This document shows, piece by piece, positions 14,770-21,954 of a stretch of DNA of 22,089 bases. Source of the stretch: a virus; the IMG/VR virus record IMGVR_UViG_3300023108_000173, positions 1 through 22,089 of that record; one strand, written 5' to 3'. The stretch's first letter is position 1. Each line of letters begins with the position of its first letter. The notes under the pieces were generated by a model. The model was not told the origin of the DNA and did not search any database. It worked only from the letters and a program-made list of their open reading frames with translations. Both the position numbers and the translations under genes were made by a program.

Positions 14770-15953
14770 TAATCATCTCCAAAAAATCCGCCTTCGCCGC
14801 TTACTACATTATCATATAGTCCGCCAAGTCCTTCATTAACCATTCCGCCTACTTCTTGCATAACACCTGCTTCTGTTAGTTTTCCAGCATTTTTCAAAAT
14901 ATTTACACCGCCAATAATAGCACCTAATATATTAGGTGATTTTGGAACTCCGCCTTTAGTATAATCAAATAACTCATTTCTTCCATCGTCGCCGCCGCCT
15001 CCGCCGCCGCCAGTAAATGAGTTTATAATATCACCTGCTCCTCCAATGATACTTTTTAGACTTACGCCCCCGCCACCATATATACTATTTGGACTTGGTG
15101 TTACATCATAATGTGTAAGATTTCCAAATCCTTTTGGTGAAGTTCCTGATAAACCTTTGCCTGCTTGTGTAGCACCACGCTCGATCCATACAGTCTCATA
15201 ATTGAATGTTGCTCGCAATTCATTTACACTATTATCGTTACTCGCCGCATCACCAAAATCCCAGCCAGTAAGTATTGGATTGATTATTTGAAATTGTGTA
15301 TATGTATGGCGAGTCATTTGGCTAATTTGAATGCTTTTGAAAAACGGATTCTCAGCACCAGCATTTAAACCGTGTAGTGTTTTGTTCATAGCAGCATTTT
15401 TATAAGTATTGTCTCCCAGCCTCATTGCACCTGATAGTGCCATCTCTTCTGCTTGTGGGTTATATATACTTGCTGCGCCTGTTCCAGTAGCAGCTCCTGG
15501 AAAGTTTTTATTATAAAACGTAGATACAACATCTTTCCAACCATCGGCATAATAATATTTGAAGTATGCCTCAAGCATACCTGTCATCATACCTAAGTTA
15601 TCATCATGGAAAGTCATATCAATAGCATTATAACGAATGCCTGTTTGGACGTGTTTAGTTCTGTTATATTTCTTTTTAGTCTCTATGTCAATCTCCATAG
15701 CAGGAAGTCTAACAGATTTAACCATCAAGCCAGACTCTAAAGTATGTCGATCTTTCCAAGTTAACAGAATTTTGTCCATAGTGTTTGGTGAAAACTCAAA
15801 AAACACATGGTATAAGAACTTTACTTTAGGTGCTAATCTAAACTGATTAGCAACAAAAGTTCTAGAGGCATGACGATAATCAGCTAAATTCCCTTTGGGA
15901 TTTAGAGTTCCACTGATTAGATTGTCAAAAAATCCGTTAAAAATATTGCTCAT
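14769..15953 (-). CDS. Tail-tube-like structural protein (gp19/gp54-like)
   Basis: 394 aa. The first 30 residues (FDNLISGTLNPKGNLADYRH, then ASRTFVANQFRLAPKVKFLY) match a conserved marine T4-like virion protein as I remember it. The next 220 residues look like the tail-tube fold: a beta-rich part HVFFEFSPN, then VKSVRLPAMEIDIETKKKYN, then GIRYNAIDMTFHDD, and a closing strand set HTYTQFQIINPILTGWDFGD. This order resembles the tube protein and T4 gp54, the baseplate protein that starts tube growth. The last 130 residues are Gly-rich and probably flexible, with a run of seven Gly coded at 14991-15011. It follows gp19 after a strong hairpin, and no good ribosome site is visible before its ATG. 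Tube initiator or terminator are equally possible. Confidence 0.75.
   Translation of the reverse strand: MSNIFNGFFDNLISGTLNPKGNLADYRHASRTFVANQFRLAPKVKFLYHVFFEFSPNTMDKILLTWKDRHTLESGLMVKSVRLPAMEIDIETKKKYNRTKHVQTGIRYNAIDMTFHDDNLGMMTGMLEAYFKYYYADGWKDVVSTFYNKNFPGAATGTGAASIYNPQAEEMALSGAMRLGDNTYKNAAMNKTLHGLNAGAENPFFKSIQISQMTRHTYTQFQIINPILTGWDFGDAASNDNSVNELRATFNYETVWIERGATQAGKGLSGTSPKGFGNLTHYDVTPSPNSIYGGGGVSLKSIIGGAGDIINSFTGGGGGGGDDGRNELFDYTKGGVPKSPNILGAIIGGVNILKNAGKLTEAGVMQEVGGMVNEGLGGLYDNVVSGEGGFFGDD
14991..15011 (-). repeat. GGC-codon microsatellite (seven glycines)
   Basis: Seven Gly codons (GGC three times, GGA, GGC three times) within the flexible C-terminal part of the tube-like protein. A run like this can change length by slippage in codon units. 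Confidence 0.8.
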
Positions 15954-15961
15954 AGTATTTC

Positions 15962-15994
15962 AATATAGGGGGAGAAAACTCTCCCCAATATATT
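15962..15994 (-). terminator. Strong hairpin directly after the tail tube gene
   Basis: On the plus strand GGGGAGA (15969-15975), loop AAAC, TCTCCCC (15980-15986) form a 7-bp GC-rich stem. Outer arms AATATA (15962-15967) and TATATT (15989-15994) add 6 bp with a small internal loop. The hairpin begins at the gp19 stop codon and ends 9 bases before the next ATG. No U-run follows, so partial termination, RNA stability or control of the next start are all possible. Confidence 0.6.
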
Positions 15995-16622
15995 AGATAC
16001 CGCCACCTGTAGCAAGAGTGCTAATAGTTCTACCAACATTAGTTCCAATACCGCCAGCCGAAATAGGCGACTGAATTGCGTTATCAAATCTAATAGTCAA
16101 TGCTATTTGCACTACATCTGAGGTAGCGTAGTTCAGCGTGTTGTAGTTGGCACTTTCCAAAAAGCATCCGTAAAGTTCAAAAGTTTCCAATACAGTTGCT
16201 GCATGTGCGCCATTACCACCGTCAAGTATTTCGATAGTCATTGTAAACTTATAATCTAAACCTGAGGCAGCACTTGATTGCTCATAGAAATCTAATTGTT
16301 TCTGTAGTTGCTCGCCAACAAGTTTTTGAACATTGTTGTTTACATCTTCACGCAAGTTAACTGAAAGTGATTCCCAGCTATGCTTGCCTGCTAAATTTAC
16401 CTTTGAGTTGTACACATCGACTGTGATAGGCTCAAATGATACAGAAGGACGACTAACATCAATTACTTGTTTTGTCAATTCTGTTGTTGGAGTTGAAACT
16501 CCAAAGTTGTTAAATGTTACCCTAAACCGATATTGTAGTTTGGGCATCAACAGCCCTTGAGCGCTGGGCGAATCGCCCGTCGCTAATGGTACTGTCATTC
16601 TTGATAATGTTGCTATAGACAT
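15993..16622 (-). CDS. gp19: Tail tube protein gp19
   Basis: 209 aa (T4 gp19 is 163 aa). It polymerises as hexameric rings inside the sheath and forms the DNA channel of the tail. The tube-fold pattern is visible: LMPKLQYRFRVTFNNFG (25-41), then ELTKQVIDVSRPSVSFEPIT with the typical strand pair, then YNSKVNLAGKHSWESLSVNL and a C-terminal part with ETFELYGCFLESANYNTLNY and QIALTIRFDNAIQ. Position directly after the sheath gene is the usual T4-like order. AGGAG lies about 8 bases before the ATG, and late promoter CATAAATA lies between gp18 and gp19, allowing extra expression of this abundant protein. Confidence 0.93.
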   Translation of the reverse strand: MSIATLSRMTVPLATGDSPSAQGLLMPKLQYRFRVTFNNFGVSTPTTELTKQVIDVSRPSVSFEPITVDVYNSKVNLAGKHSWESLSVNLREDVNNNVQKLVGEQLQKQLDFYEQSSAASGLDYKFTMTIEILDGGNGAHAATVLETFELYGCFLESANYNTLNYATSDVVQIALTIRFDNAIQSPISAGGIGTNVGRTISTLATGGGI

Positions 16623-16644
16623 CTAAATGACTCCTAACTATAAG

Positions 16645-16652
16645 TATTTATG
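16645..16652 (-). promoter_or_regulatory. Late promoter CATAAATA before gp19
   Basis: CATAAATA on the minus strand in the 33-base gap between gp18 and gp19, ending 22 bases before the gp19 ATG. This spacing matches the other late motifs, with AGGAG between. Confidence 0.6.
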
Positions 16653-16655
16653 CTT

Positions 16656-19600
16656 TTATAAACCTGCGATTTCGCCAGTATTTTTAATCCTAATAGGAAT
16701 GTAAATAAACTCAATTGCTTTGACAGGCTCAATAGCTATATCTACATATAGTTCGTTCCTATCAATCCTTGCGGGAGTGTTATTGGATTCATCACATACT
16801 ACAAGATAATCATACAAAGCTCTCAAACCAACAAGTTCAAGTAGCATAGTTTCTACTTGTTGTTTGATCTCATCACGAGTAATTTTATCGTTTGGTTCAA
16901 ACAAGTATGGTTTAGCAAGAACTCTTAGTTGGCTACGCAAGTAAATAATCAATCGTGCTACGTTGATTCTATCAAGTGCGCTAGCTACAAGTTGTCGAGT
17001 CTTTTGTCCAAAACATACAAGTCCAGCACCAGTTACAAATGTAATTGGGTTAACATTGTTGCTATACAATGTATCACGCATACCTTCGTTCAATGCTACA
17101 CTACGGAATTCGCCTTCCTCTGTAATATAACCTGAGCTTGTTGCGTTTGTAATGTTACCACGTCTTGTTCCAGCTGGAGCAAACCATGGATAACTAACTT
17201 GATCAGATAAAGCAATAGTTCGCATCATCATATGACTTGCTGGAACTACTACATTGTTACCAAAGTTATCGCTTGTAAATCCTGAAGGATAATACACTGC
17301 CATATATGGATCAGTTGATACTAAACCGTTATCATTATCTTCTACTGCAAGATTTTGATTTGTTGCCCATTGTTGTAGTACCGTAGCGTTCGCCGGAAGT
17401 CTGAAAGGCGAGTCACCAATAATAAATGCTGTTAGTCCTCTGTCATAGTTTAGTGAGTTCATCTCACCAATAAGTTCTGAATAACCTGGACATGCCATTA
17501 GGTTAAACAGTTTTGATTCGTCATCACGGATCTCTTCGTTTGAGTTAACCAATGCTTGTAGTTTTTGAACTACTACTTTTCTCTGAGCTTTTCGTCCAAA
17601 TGATCCTGAACCATCTACTTGGTTACCTGATTCAGTTACCCATCTGTCTCGGAAGTAAGCACCAATACTTTCATCGCCCATTGGTTGATCGTTGTATCGT
17701 GTATTCTTATCAACATAATCAATATAATTTTTCTCATATCGTTTTACATTGAAGCCACTTCGTCGAAGATTAAACAGCAGCATTCCTTTTGGGTATAGTG
17801 CTGGATCTGGTGAGTCTGGATCAACATAGTCTGTTGTAATCATTTCAGAAATTTCACCGGGCTCATCGCTATTGTCGCCGCGTGTATTGTATCTTGCATC
17901 AGCAAATAAAATACCTTCCTCAGTTGTTTGATCTGATGTATCAACTTGGAACCATCGATTCTTTACTGGCAAGTCAGTTCTTTCTCCGTTATATTTGTAT
18001 AACAACGGATAGTTTTCTAAATCGGAAGTGTCAATCCATAAATCACCTGTTACAAGAGGAGTTCCATCTTCTTGTGTTTCTGGCGCTGACGCCATTACAA
18101 GAGGACCCATTGGATCTGGTTGTAAGTGATCATCAACATTATAGTATGGTGATGGACGTGGGCTCATTCCTGATTTTCCATCATATAAATAACCTACAAA
18201 CTCGTGTCCGTTATGTACTAAAATATCTACTTCATCTACAATAGAGTTATACCAAAGTGCTCCATGAAGTGTAGCATTTTTAATTTCTCTATTTTCAGCT
18301 TGATACTTCAATACATTCCAAAGGCTTCCGCGCATTTCTTTAACGGATGATGTGTCGTCTGTTCCTTGTTCCCAATACAAGTTTAGAGCGCCTGTGCTTC
18401 CGTTATATGGAACAAACCCAGCTTGAGCTAAAATATTGTCGCCCATTGTATTTGAATCATATTGGAATTTAATTTCACCACCTAATGAATGCTCAATTAC
18501 TACTTTGTTATGAATGTTTACACGAGCGCTGACATTTGGAACATTGGAGTCATTAATAGCCGCAGCCAATAAGTTAGCATCAGTAAATTCTCCATCATAA
18601 TTTGCAGTAACTAATACCCAAGGGCTGAACTCAAGCATAGCAGCATCAGTTGATGCAATCTTAAATGAGTGCGTTCCTACTGATAATACATCTTTATTAA
18701 TCTTTGCGCCAGAGATGGAAGTAGGTGCTACTGAGTCACGTCGATAAAACTTCACTGTTGCCAATGGGCGCTCATCGTTTGCTACGTTAGTAGCAGCATA
18801 CAAATTGCCAGTTAGCAAGTTAGCGCCGCCACCTGCTTTATCCATGGAATATAATGCTTCTTCGTGAGAGTCATATAAATTGATATCAACATTATCCCAA
18901 AGTTTTGTAGAGTCATTCCATTTTCGAACAACGTATTTTGCTCCTAAATTTGGAGTAGTTGTCTTCATCCATACAGATCCAGTTGGGCGTGGAAACTCGT
19001 CGTTCATTTTATACTCTGGAATATTTGTATGTCGTGAGATTTGGAATTTTGGAATATTATAAAATCCTTGGTTAGTTGCTTCGTTGAAGTCAATACCAAG
19101 CCCTTCATCGGACATAGGTCCTAATGGATTGTCTGTTCCTGGGATATTGATAAGCTCAATAGTTTCAATTAAGTTTCCAGCTCCGTCAGTTCCATCAGAG
19201 TAAATCTCAAGTCGTCCATAAACTTCTTTAGCACGGATATGTCCTGTTGCTACAAATGCATTTTCAATTTTTGTTACAATTTGAGCAATAGAGTCACCTG
19301 TATTGATAGTAATTGGAGTTGGTGTTCCGTTTACTACAATATTGAATGATCCTGGATTAGATTGATTGAAGATTGGATTGGCTGTAGTTCCTTTGATTAC
19401 TGGATGGCTCTTAACCCATGCTGGGCTTCCAACTAATACCCAATTGCCCTCAATATTTCGATAAAAAATTCTGTTTAGTGTAGAGGTTGCTACAGCAGCA
19501 TAATCGCCTACAGTTCCAATAGATTTTTTAGGAATATACCCTGCGTAACCATTTATAAAATAACTACCAGTATTTTCAGTATCACCAACTTCATCAATTG

Positions 19601-20102
19601 TGATTACTTTTTTATTTTGGAAAACTTGTCCACCATCAATAACGGAAGTTCCTTTCCATTCTTGAATACCCCAAAGGCTAATGCTAGTATCAAACCAATA
19701 TGATCCATCTGACGGATCACCACCTGGAGCATCTGCTTGTGGCTCGAGCTCATTCAAATCAATGTCTGCTCTTGTAATCCATGCTCGGTTAGCTACTCCT
19801 AAATATGAGTAGGCTGCTTGTAGTCCGTATTCGTTTAGCTCGCTAGCATGAATTGGATTGTTGTTAATATCTGTTTTGAAGATCGGGTCGCCAAATGTAT
19901 CAACCAAGTCACGTTGCGAAGTTAGCAAGTATGGAATACCTGCGTTCTTGCTCAGTGTTCCTGGAGCAACACCTGTTCCTGATCCATTAGGTTTGTTTCC
20001 AGCGGAAACAACAAAAATCATAGGTAAGGTACCTGGTTCAGCCGGCGTATAAAAACTTTCGTCAACGACAGTAACCTGTACACCTGGGGATACTAATGCC
20101 AT
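16656..20102 (-). CDS. gp18: Tail sheath protein gp18, enlarged by an insertion
   Basis: 1148 aa, against 659 in T4. It forms the contractile cylinder around the tube. The N-terminal sheath part is clear (SPGVQVTVVDESFYTPAEPG, then AAYSYLGVANRAWITRADID, to about 115), as is the conserved C-terminal part from about 790 (RKAQRKVVVQKLQALVNSNE, then MACPGYSELIGEMNSLN, RINVARLIIYLRSQLRVLAK, and TPARIDRNELYVDIAIEPVK). Between lie about 650 residues of beta-rich insertion that would project from the tail surface. It contains three Trp motifs of one type: GSYWFDTS (133-140), GSVWMKT (375-381) and GDLWIDTSD (686-694), each followed by further aromatics. GAGGAG precedes the ATG, and late promoter GCTAAATA lies 41 bases upstream. 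Marine relatives also have long sheaths as I recall, but the size is notable. Confidence 0.95.
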   Translation of the reverse strand: MALVSPGVQVTVVDESFYTPAEPGTLPMIFVVSAGNKPNGSGTGVAPGTLSKNAGIPYLLTSQRDLVDTFGDPIFKTDINNNPIHASELNEYGLQAAYSYLGVANRAWITRADIDLNELEPQADAPGGDPSDGSYWFDTSISLWGIQEWKGTSVIDGGQVFQNKKVITIDEVGDTENTGSYFINGYAGYIPKKSIGTVGDYAAVATSTLNRIFYRNIEGNWVLVGSPAWVKSHPVIKGTTANPIFNQSNPGSFNIVVNGTPTPITINTGDSIAQIVTKIENAFVATGHIRAKEVYGRLEIYSDGTDGAGNLIETIELINIPGTDNPLGPMSDEGLGIDFNEATNQGFYNIPKFQISRHTNIPEYKMNDEFPRPTGSVWMKTTTPNLGAKYVVRKWNDSTKLWDNVDINLYDSHEEALYSMDKAGGGANLLTGNLYAATNVANDERPLATVKFYRRDSVAPTSISGAKINKDVLSVGTHSFKIASTDAAMLEFSPWVLVTANYDGEFTDANLLAAAINDSNVPNVSARVNIHNKVVIEHSLGGEIKFQYDSNTMGDNILAQAGFVPYNGSTGALNLYWEQGTDDTSSVKEMRGSLWNVLKYQAENREIKNATLHGALWYNSIVDEVDILVHNGHEFVGYLYDGKSGMSPRPSPYYNVDDHLQPDPMGPLVMASAPETQEDGTPLVTGDLWIDTSDLENYPLLYKYNGERTDLPVKNRWFQVDTSDQTTEEGILFADARYNTRGDNSDEPGEISEMITTDYVDPDSPDPALYPKGMLLFNLRRSGFNVKRYEKNYIDYVDKNTRYNDQPMGDESIGAYFRDRWVTESGNQVDGSGSFGRKAQRKVVVQKLQALVNSNEEIRDDESKLFNLMACPGYSELIGEMNSLNYDRGLTAFIIGDSPFRLPANATVLQQWATNQNLAVEDNDNGLVSTDPYMAVYYPSGFTSDNFGNNVVVPASHMMMRTIALSDQVSYPWFAPAGTRRGNITNATSSGYITEEGEFRSVALNEGMRDTLYSNNVNPITFVTGAGLVCFGQKTRQLVASALDRINVARLIIYLRSQLRVLAKPYLFEPNDKITRDEIKQQVETMLLELVGLRALYDYLVVCDESNNTPARIDRNELYVDIAIEPVKAIEFIYIPIRIKNTGEIAGL

Positions 20103-20143
20103 ATTTTATCTCCTCATAGGCTTAAAAAATAAATCGCTAACTG

Positions 20144-20151
20144 TATTTAGC
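20144..20151 (-). promoter_or_regulatory. Late promoter GCTAAATA before gp18
   Basis: GCTAAATA on the minus strand in the gap between gp18 and the divergent plus-strand gene, ending 41 bases before the gp18 ATG. Identical to the octamer at 6811-6818. Confidence 0.45.
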
Positions 20152-20184
20152 ATATACCCGTAAATCTAGGCTGTTACAAACCAT

Positions 20185-20205
20185 CGAAAAGGACAACGAA
20201 AAGGA
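20185..20205 (+). repeat. Direct repeat CGAAAAGGA before the HNH-like gene
   Basis: CGAAAAGGA occurs at 20185-20193 and again at 20197-20205 (period 12), directly upstream of the TATAAATA box. The second copy could act as a ribosome site, but it is 13 bases from the ATG. If transcription starts at the ATG, both copies lie upstream of the message and could be a regulator site. Confidence 0.4.
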
Positions 20206-20213
20206 TATAAATA
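20206..20213 (+). promoter_or_regulatory. Perfect T4 late promoter box TATAAATA, plus strand
   Basis: TATAAATA is an exact match to the T4 late -10 consensus. It ends 5 bases before the ATG at 20219 of the HNH-like gene, so the message would have almost no leader. Confidence 0.55.
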
Positions 20214-20218
20214 TTTGC

Positions 20219-20572
20219 ATGGAACGCAAAACACGGCCCTTATGTGAGAGTTGTAACTCTCAGCCGGCAGGAATCAATTATTATAAAGAAGGAAAAGCAT
20301 ACTATCGCAGGAAATGCGACAAGTGTTTGCGACAAACAAATAAGACTAGGGCTCCTTTTTGGAAGCGAGCTGGCTATGAGATGAAGAATTATTGTGAGAA
20401 GTGTAGCTACAAAAGCAATCACGCAGAGCAGTTCAATGTATTTCACATCGACGGAGATCTTACAAATTGTAAAATAAAAAATCTAAAAACTGTCTGCGCT
20501 AATTGTCAGAGGATATTGCACAAAGAAAATATTAGGTGGAAACAAGGAGATTTGATTCCAGATATGATTTGA
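20219..20572 (+). CDS. Zinc-finger protein with degenerate HNH-endonuclease motif
   Basis: 117 aa, on the strand opposite to its neighbours. Four Cys pairs are visible: Cys9/Cys12, Cys33/Cys36, Cys59/Cys62 and Cys93/Cys96, enough for two zinc sites. The C-terminal half follows the HNH pattern: FHIDGDLTN with His76 and Asp78, then KNLKTVCANCQ with Asn88. The usual last His of the motif is replaced (Gln97, with His101 nearby), so cutting activity is uncertain. The basic linker (RRKCDKCLRQTNKTRAPFWK) suits DNA or RNA binding. I recall similar small CxxC proteins in marine T4-like phages, without a tested function. It could be a free-standing homing nuclease relic or a transcription or packaging factor. 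Its 3' end overlaps the convergent kinase gene by 41 bases. Confidence 0.75.
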   Translation: MERKTRPLCESCNSQPAGINYYKEGKAYYRRKCDKCLRQTNKTRAPFWKRAGYEMKNYCEKCSYKSNHAEQFNVFHIDGDLTNCKIKNLKTVCANCQRILHKENIRWKQGDLIPDMI

Positions 20573-21128
20573 GCATATTGAGATCTCCATTGTTATTCAC
20601 AATAGAATCCATTTTACTTGTAGCCCAGTTCCATTCTGAAGGATGAATATTATCAGGTATAATGTTTAGCTTTGTATAGTGCGTAAACCAAACAGGATCG
20701 TTCCCACGCTTTATACGCCAAATATTTCCTCCTAGTCCTTTAATCATATTAATTTCATTTACAAATCTTACATCAGGTATAACAAAATTTGTATCTCTAT
20801 TAGATAGTAATTGCTGTTTGACTAGGCTTACCCAAATACCATCATAGAATCCTTCTCGCATACACTCTGTTCCATACAGTTGTAATACGAGTCTAGGTGT
20901 TACTTCTCTTCCTAGTTCCCTAGTCCAAAAGAAATCTACTTCCTCACGCCACGCACGTGACTCAGGTGTATCACCCTCAAGCATTTGTCTGTCCCAGCCA
21001 AACATAGCTGAGACACCATCTTTTAGTTTATCCGCGAATGAAATTTTTGTAAAGTTGTGTTCTTTGACTAGAATGTCTGCTACAGTTCCTTTGCCGGAAC
21101 CAATTAAACCACATAGGCCTATTATCAT
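20532..21128 (-). CDS. gp1: Deoxynucleoside monophosphate kinase (T4 gp1-like)
   Basis: 198 aa (T4 gp1 is 241 aa). It phosphorylates dNMPs, supplying precursors for phage DNA synthesis. The P-loop GLIGSGKGT (7-15) opens the protein, followed by the adenylate-kinase-like order: FTKISFADKLKDGVSAMFGW (25-44), then TPRLVLQLYGTECMREGFYD and the strand NFVIPDVRFVNEINMIKGLGG with PDVRF, a pattern of the phage dNMP kinase family. The C-terminal part contains HPSEWNW, also typical. AGGA lies 6 bases before the ATG, and the stop of gp13 is 1 base away, so it is translated from the gp13 message. A nucleotide enzyme among structural genes is unusual but known from other T4-like phages. Confidence 0.85.
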   Translation of the reverse strand: MIIGLCGLIGSGKGTVADILVKEHNFTKISFADKLKDGVSAMFGWDRQMLEGDTPESRAWREEVDFFWTRELGREVTPRLVLQLYGTECMREGFYDGIWVSLVKQQLLSNRDTNFVIPDVRFVNEINMIKGLGGNIWRIKRGNDPVWFTHYTKLNIIPDNIHPSEWNWATSKMDSIVNNNGDLNMLKSYLESNLLVST

Positions 21129-21129
21129 T

Positions 21130-21888
21130 TTATCCTATTAAGAAGCCGTACCCAGTTCCTCCTGCTGTTGCGTCTCCAACCTCTTTCTCAAGTTTTTCCA
21201 TTTCTTGTTGTGCTTCAGCTTTGAGTGCATCGCCATTTAGTGTACCACCTCCTTGTGGTCCTGCGATACTAGCAAACTTACTCCTCGCTTCGCCAATCAT
21301 ATATTTGGCTTGTGCAAGTGCGTAACTTTTGATCCAATAGCCGGATTGGTAGTCGTCTAGCAGTTGTTCTGTGGGACGATAGTTATAACATTTCAACAGT
21401 AGTGTTTCGTCGTCCGCCGATGGACGTTGTAATATAGTTAGCAGTTTTGTGGTCCGGTTCCAATTAAACTCGATAAATCCTCCAAACATTCTACCAGCTA
21501 GCTCTTGAAAGCCCGAGTATAATTCAAATGTAGCTAAATTGCCTGAGGTTCCTTGCGTGTTCAACAAGTATGTATTTGTCTGTCCTACTTGGAATGGATC
21601 AAATCCGCCTGTAGAAGATCCTGAGCGTGAGGTTAGCCCTCTGCGAAATATGCGTTCTACTTCCATAATCTCTCGTGGAAGTGTGTAGTTGTTTTGATCT
21701 CGTATTAGTTGTAAAAAGAAATAAGATTCTTCAACACTATTATCAGAGCGTTGTCGATATCTATCTAATGCGTTATTTAAAGATATTTCGTAATGCGATG
21801 GGTCTAGTTCAACATCAACCATGCCACCGCCAAGCATATTATAAATGTAATCAAATATATCTTGTCTTGCTGCTCGTAGGTCCTTCAT
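21130..21888 (-). CDS. gp13: Neck protein gp13
   Basis: 252 aa (T4 gp13 is 309 aa). In T4, gp13 forms the neck ring below the portal with gp14 and closes the filled head before tail attachment. Family features seen: an opening helix LRAARQDIFDYIYNMLGG, then MVDVELDPSHYEISLNNALD (the gp13 pattern of a variable ligand strand followed by an amphipathic helix), then FFLQLIRDQNNYTLPREIME, and a final helical part WIKSYALAQAKYMIGEARSK, FASIAGPQGGGTLNGDALKA. AGGAG lies 8 bases before the ATG. Late promoter AATAAATA ends 17 bases upstream. The gp14-like gene starts on the other strand 66 bases away, whereas T4 has both neck genes on one strand. Confidence 0.82.
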   Translation of the reverse strand: MKDLRAARQDIFDYIYNMLGGGMVDVELDPSHYEISLNNALDRYRQRSDNSVEESYFFLQLIRDQNNYTLPREIMEVERIFRRGLTSRSGSSTGGFDPFQVGQTNTYLLNTQGTSGNLATFELYSGFQELAGRMFGGFIEFNWNRTTKLLTILQRPSADDETLLLKCYNYRPTEQLLDDYQSGYWIKSYALAQAKYMIGEARSKFASIAGPQGGGTLNGDALKAEAQQEMEKLEKEVGDATAGGTGYGFLIG

Positions 21889-21905
21889 AAATATTCTCCT
21901 ACTTG

Positions 21906-21913
21906 TATTTATT
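21906..21913 (-). promoter_or_regulatory. Late promoter AATAAATA before gp13
   Basis: AATAAATA on the minus strand, ending 17 bases before the gp13 ATG. It lies 8 bases from the oppositely directed GATAAATA at 21922-21929. Confidence 0.55.
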
Positions 21914-21921
21914 TCTATAGC

Positions 21922-21929
21922 GATAAATA
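21922..21929 (+). promoter_or_regulatory. Late promoter GATAAATA before the gp14-like gene
   Basis: GATAAATA on the plus strand, ending 25 bases before the TTG start at 21955, with ribosome site AAAAGGA (21942-21948) between. A CATAAATA at 21887-21894 on the same strand is a weaker alternative. Confidence 0.5.
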
Positions 21930-21954
21930 CAATAAATCTTTAAAAGGAATCGTT

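Noticed and set aside
14991-15011. GGC run as a possible frameshift or recombination site
   Set aside because: It simply codes for seven Gly in a flexible tail, with no second frame that would continue usefully.
18184-18191. TATAAATA on the plus strand inside gp18
   Set aside because: Perfect late box, but antisense within the sheath gene and with no plus-strand gene following.
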